Both the position numbers and the translations under genes were made by a program. A stretch of 17,112 bases of DNA from an uncultured Bacteroidales bacterium (GTDB taxonomy: Bacteria > Bacteroidota > Bacteroidia > Bacteroidales > UBA932). Positions 14,368 to 17,112 of the stretch are shown in pieces (position 1 is the stretch's first letter; every line of letters starts with the position of its first letter). The stretch spans positions 1-17,112 of the forward strand of contig CAKULN010000059.1 in the NCBI GenBank assembly GCA_934667175.1, given 5' to 3'. The notes under the pieces are model-generated. The model saw nothing but the letters and a program-made list of their open reading frames with translations. It did no database searches and was not told where the DNA came from.

Positions 14368-16488
14368 ATGAGGAACTTTTTGTTTGTGTTTTTTGTCTTG
14401 CTTGCAGGACTCGTTTCATGCAGGTACGATGATTCCGAAATATGGAACAAAGTCAACGAGAATGAATCCCGGATAGCGGCGTTGGAAGAGCAGTGCCGTG
14501 GGTTCAACCAGGATCTGCAAACATTGCGCACCATCGTCAACGCATTGCAAGACAATGACTATGTGACGAATGTGGCGGAGGTCAAGAAGGACGGAGCGGT
14601 TGTCGGCTACACGATTTCTTTCAGCAAAAGCGGTTCTGTCACCATCTATAACGGGAAGGACGGCCATTCTCCTGTCATCGGAATAAGCCGGTATACTGAC
14701 GGGAAGTATTACTGGACCATGGATGGAGATTGGATCTACGACGGCGCCGGGACCGGCAACAGGATAAGTGCTGAAGGAATCGCACCTGAGCTGAAGATAG
14801 AAGACGGATGGTGGTATGTCTCGTATGACGGGAAGAAGACTTGGACCAAATTGTCCAAGGCGACTGGAGAAGACGGCGACTCATTCTTCTCGTCGGTAAC
14901 GGACGATGGCGACACGGTTACGATCATCCTCAAGGATGGAACACGGTTCGACCTGTCCAAGGCTTCAGCCGAACTCGGTATAAGGTTTTCGGATTATGGC
15001 GGGATCGGAATCAACGACGGTGAGACCAAATCCATCGGATACACGGTTTTGAATGGGACCGAGAACACCGTGGTGAAAGTGTTCGCGCAAGGTGGGTGGA
15101 CGGCCAAGGTGCAGAGGATTAGCGCATCAGAGGGGAACATAATAGTGACAGCTCCTGTCCCGTTTGAGAATGGAGAAGTCGTTGTTCTTGTCTATGACGA
15201 CGATGCGGGGACGATCATCAGGTGCCTTGATTTCGTCCATGGAGAGGTCACTGTACCCAAGGGAGCATATTCATTGTCACGTCATGAAGGAGACTTTGTG
15301 GTTGCATTGGACGCAAACATTGATTTCTCTGTGAACATTCCTTCGGATGCGGCGTCGTGGTTGAAGTTTTCCGGTTTCAGCACCCGCTCGATGCAGCGGG
15401 AGGAACTCGTGTTCCATTGCGGGCGGAATGATTCCGAGGCTCCCAGAACGGCTGTTGTCACCATCGAAAATAAAGGGGCTGGCATTTCGGAGAAGATCGT
15501 AATCACTCAAGAAGGTATTGTCCACACATTGCAGACTCACACTGTCGGTCGAGGCGTGAAGATTGTGATAATGGGGGATGGCTACACTAGGGAGGACCTA
15601 ACGGCAAGAAGCGGTGAGACTATGTCATTGTTCGACAAATGGGCCGACAGGGCCATGGAGGAACTTTTCGCCGAGGAACCATACAAAAGCTTCCGTGATC
15701 GGTTCGATGTCTACTCTGTGGCTGTGGAGTCCTCCGGCAGGAACTTTGACGGAAGCACGGCGATACAATGCAGGTTCACAGGCGGCACCAACATTTCAGG
15801 CAACACTGACAAGGTTTTTGAATATTCCTACAAGGTGGACGGTATATCTTCCGCCAATGTGAACAGTACCTTGGACATCGTGGTCATGAACTCATCCAAG
15901 TATGCCGGCACATGCGTTTTCTGGAACATCGGCAAGGCTGTGGCGTATGTTCCGGTCGTGAACAACAACACTGTGGATTTCGGTAAGGTGGTGCGTCACG
16001 AGGCAGGTGGGCATGGGTTTGCCAAGCTTGGAGACGAATATTCTTACAGTGGTACTATCCCTGAGGATAAGGCCAACCAGGTCCGGGCGTGGTACTTGTT
16101 CTATGGCTGCTATGCCAACATAGACGTCACGGACAACGCATCGGACATACGTTGGGCCAGATTCCTTTCCGACTCCCGTTATGTGGGTCAGGTCGGGATC
16201 TACGAGGGCGGCCTGACTTACCAGTACGGAGCTTACAGACCTACGACGTTCAGTACGATGAAGCAGAATGTCGGCGGTTACAATGCCCCGTCAAGAGAGG
16301 CTATCTACAAGCGGATCATGAAGTTGTCTGAGGGAAGCGGCTGGAAGTACGACTATGAGGCGTTCGTGGCTTACGATGAAGTCAACCGTTCAAACTCCTC
16401 TCAGGCCTACTACTCCGGCCAGGTGGCGGATTTTGACGGGAGAAACTTCATTCCTCTGGGCGAGCCTGTCGCTATGGAAGGGGATTAG
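14368..16488 (+). CDS. DUF4988-BACON-M64 peptidase lipoprotein
   Basis: A 706-residue surface or periplasmic lipoprotein. ATG 14368 gives MRNFLFVFFVLLAGLVSC with an exact lipobox, Cys18; a longer frame from 14290 would bury it. Domains in order: a short coiled coil (NENESRIAALEEQ) and the DUF4988 (PL29-type N-terminal) region at about 20-198, with IYNGKDGHSPVIGI and WWYVSYDGKKTWTKL; an Ig-like stretch at 199-296; a BACON domain at 300-383; and a peptidase M64 (IgA-peptidase-like) domain at about 395-664 (KIVIMGDGYTREDL, TLDIVVMNS, KLGDEYSYSG, YNAPSREAIYKRIM). The zinc motif is RHEAGGHGFAKLGDEY with His544, Glu545, His549 and Asp556/Glu557, one residue longer than HExxH. BACON often mediates carbohydrate or mucin contact, so a role in host glycoprotein use is plausible but inferred. 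Monocistronic; its 3' end faces pncA with a 10-base gap. Confidence 0.85.
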   Translation: MRNFLFVFFVLLAGLVSCRYDDSEIWNKVNENESRIAALEEQCRGFNQDLQTLRTIVNALQDNDYVTNVAEVKKDGAVVGYTISFSKSGSVTIYNGKDGHSPVIGISRYTDGKYYWTMDGDWIYDGAGTGNRISAEGIAPELKIEDGWWYVSYDGKKTWTKLSKATGEDGDSFFSSVTDDGDTVTIILKDGTRFDLSKASAELGIRFSDYGGIGINDGETKSIGYTVLNGTENTVVKVFAQGGWTAKVQRISASEGNIIVTAPVPFENGEVVVLVYDDDAGTIIRCLDFVHGEVTVPKGAYSLSRHEGDFVVALDANIDFSVNIPSDAASWLKFSGFSTRSMQREELVFHCGRNDSEAPRTAVVTIENKGAGISEKIVITQEGIVHTLQTHTVGRGVKIVIMGDGYTREDLTARSGETMSLFDKWADRAMEELFAEEPYKSFRDRFDVYSVAVESSGRNFDGSTAIQCRFTGGTNISGNTDKVFEYSYKVDGISSANVNSTLDIVVMNSSKYAGTCVFWNIGKAVAYVPVVNNNTVDFGKVVRHEAGGHGFAKLGDEYSYSGTIPEDKANQVRAWYLFYGCYANIDVTDNASDIRWARFLSDSRYVGQVGIYEGGLTYQYGAYRPTTFSTMKQNVGGYNAPSREAIYKRIMKLSEGSGWKYDYEAFVAYDEVNRSNSSQAYYSGQVADFDGRNFIPLGEPVAMEGD

Positions 16489-16498
16489 AATATCCTTT

Positions 16499-17074
16499 CT
16501 AACATCTGTCAACCCCGTTCGTGGCCATCCATTCGAGAAGCGGCGTGCTGTCGAATCCGGCCGTGCCTTTCAGAAACACATTGACCCTGAATCCGATCTC
16601 TTGGCTTAGCCGGAAGACATTCTTTAGAGTCTCCAGCACGCAGAACTCAGCCGCTATCCCGCAGACGGTCACATCGTCTCCCGCCCTGAACAGGTCGTTC
16701 GCCGAAGTGCCGCTCTCTGATGATGCTGTCCCGTCCTGAGGCAACGCTTCCGAGAATGCCCCGTATTCCTCCCGGGCCTTGTCCCGTCCTTTCAATATGA
16801 ATCGTGTCTTGCTCTCGTCCAACTCGTCCAAAAGGCTGTCGGCGAGACTGGCTCCCAACGTGTGGTGGACACAGTGCTCCGGCCAGGCACCGCCGTTCAT
16901 CTTGAACGAGCAATGGTCTTTCGGATGCCAGTCCAGCGTGAAGTACACTTTGTCAAACCTGCACTTGACTCTGTTGATCTCAGGGACTATCCTCTCCGCC
17001 CCCGGCACCGCCAGAGACCCGTCAATGAAATCCCTCTGCACGTCGACAACCAGTAAAATCTTTCTTCCTGTCAT
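16499..17074 (-). CDS. pncA: Nicotinamidase (isochorismatase family)
   Basis: Cytosolic hydrolase converting nicotinamide to nicotinate for NAD salvage. Catalytic triad seen: Asp11 in VVDVQRDF, Lys95 in FILKGRDK, and Cys145 in GIAAEFCV. Metal-site residues Asp48, His50, His54 and His67 occur in TLDWHPKDHCSF and WPEHC, which separates nicotinamidases from other isochorismatase-fold enzymes. Length of 191 residues is normal. Start ATG 17074 directly precedes TGRKILLVVDVQ; only 38 bases of upstream sequence are in the window and no TAnnTTTG element is visible there. It converges on the M64 gene with no hairpin in the 10-base gap. Confidence 0.94.
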   Translation of the reverse strand: MTGRKILLVVDVQRDFIDGSLAVPGAERIVPEINRVKCRFDKVYFTLDWHPKDHCSFKMNGGAWPEHCVHHTLGASLADSLLDELDESKTRFILKGRDKAREEYGAFSEALPQDGTASSESGTSANDLFRAGDDVTVCGIAAEFCVLETLKNVFRLSQEIGFRVNVFLKGTAGFDSTPLLEWMATNGVDRC

Positions 17075-17112
17075 ATCTCAGTCGTTTTAATTTGTTGCTA
17101 TGTTTATCATTA

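Larger units (their letters stand above)
1104..16043. other. Dispersed over-represented palindrome GAATATTC
   Basis: Exact copies at 1104-1111, 1283-1290, 2044-2051, 2441-2448, 5010-5017, 15820-15827 and 16036-16043, all inside genes and in differing reading frames, among about 30 sites of the half-word GAATAT/ATATTC. None lies between 5018 and 15819. The meaning is unknown; see findings. Confidence 0.55.

Noticed and set aside
14050..14368. tRNA-Met as an integration site for a genomic island carrying the fimbria-like operon
   Set aside because: No integrase or direct repeat of the tRNA 3' end is visible on either side in this window.

Overview
The window looks like a chromosomal segment from a fairly GC-rich (roughly 55 percent by eye) gut-type member of the Bacteroidales, probably an uncultured lineage near Rikenellaceae or Cryptobacteroides. 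The evidence is the Bacteroidota-type promoter element TAnnTTTG at several gene starts, families largely confined to that phylum (DUF4837, DUF3575, DUF6562-like fimbrillin domains, DUF4988/BACON/M64 lipoproteins), start sites without clear Shine-Dalgarno sequences, and the M23-dxr-rseP gene order. The placement below order level is inference.

Left third (1-7725): housekeeping genes in two divergent blocks. On the minus strand a tight operon runs M23 peptidase, dxr (isoprenoid MEP pathway), rseP (site-2 protease), DUF4837 lipoprotein; the last gene runs off the left edge. On the plus strand, from a near-consensus promoter that would leave almost no leader, run ruvX/yqgF, def (peptide deformylase), a phosphomannomutase/phosphoglucomutase and a secreted M23-LysM endopeptidase. 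The block closes with a clear intrinsic terminator at 7760-7786.

Middle (7787-14050): a four-gene, Bacteroidota type V pilus-like surface operon. It holds a DUF3575 outer-membrane-type protein, a FimB/Mfa2-like anchor lipoprotein joined to it by an ATGA overlap, and two paralogous lipoproteins that each fuse a DUF6562-like fimbrillin N-terminal domain to a right-handed beta-helix C-terminal domain. The DUF3575 gene is split by a frameshift exactly at a run of nine G, ten codons after its signal-peptide cleavage site; eight (or eleven) G would restore one 217-residue protein. This looks like a slipped-strand phase switch at the head of an adhesin operon, although a homopolymer sequencing error must be excluded. 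The beta-helix part of the first paralog drops from about 62 to 30-37 percent GC in sampled 60-base lines, as if the C-terminal module had a separate origin. A strong terminator follows at 14014-14049.

Right (14050-17112): a 15-bp perfect hairpin that can serve both strands, a minus-strand tRNA-Met(CAT) with its own promoter, a large lipoprotein with DUF4988, Ig-like, BACON and M64 peptidase domains whose zinc motif has one extra residue (HEAGGH), and a convergent pncA (nicotinamidase).

A separate genome-scale signal is that the word GAATAT/ATATTC occurs about 30 times, several-fold above chance, and its palindromic form GAATATTC seven times. It sits in housekeeping genes and is almost absent from the two beta-helix genes.
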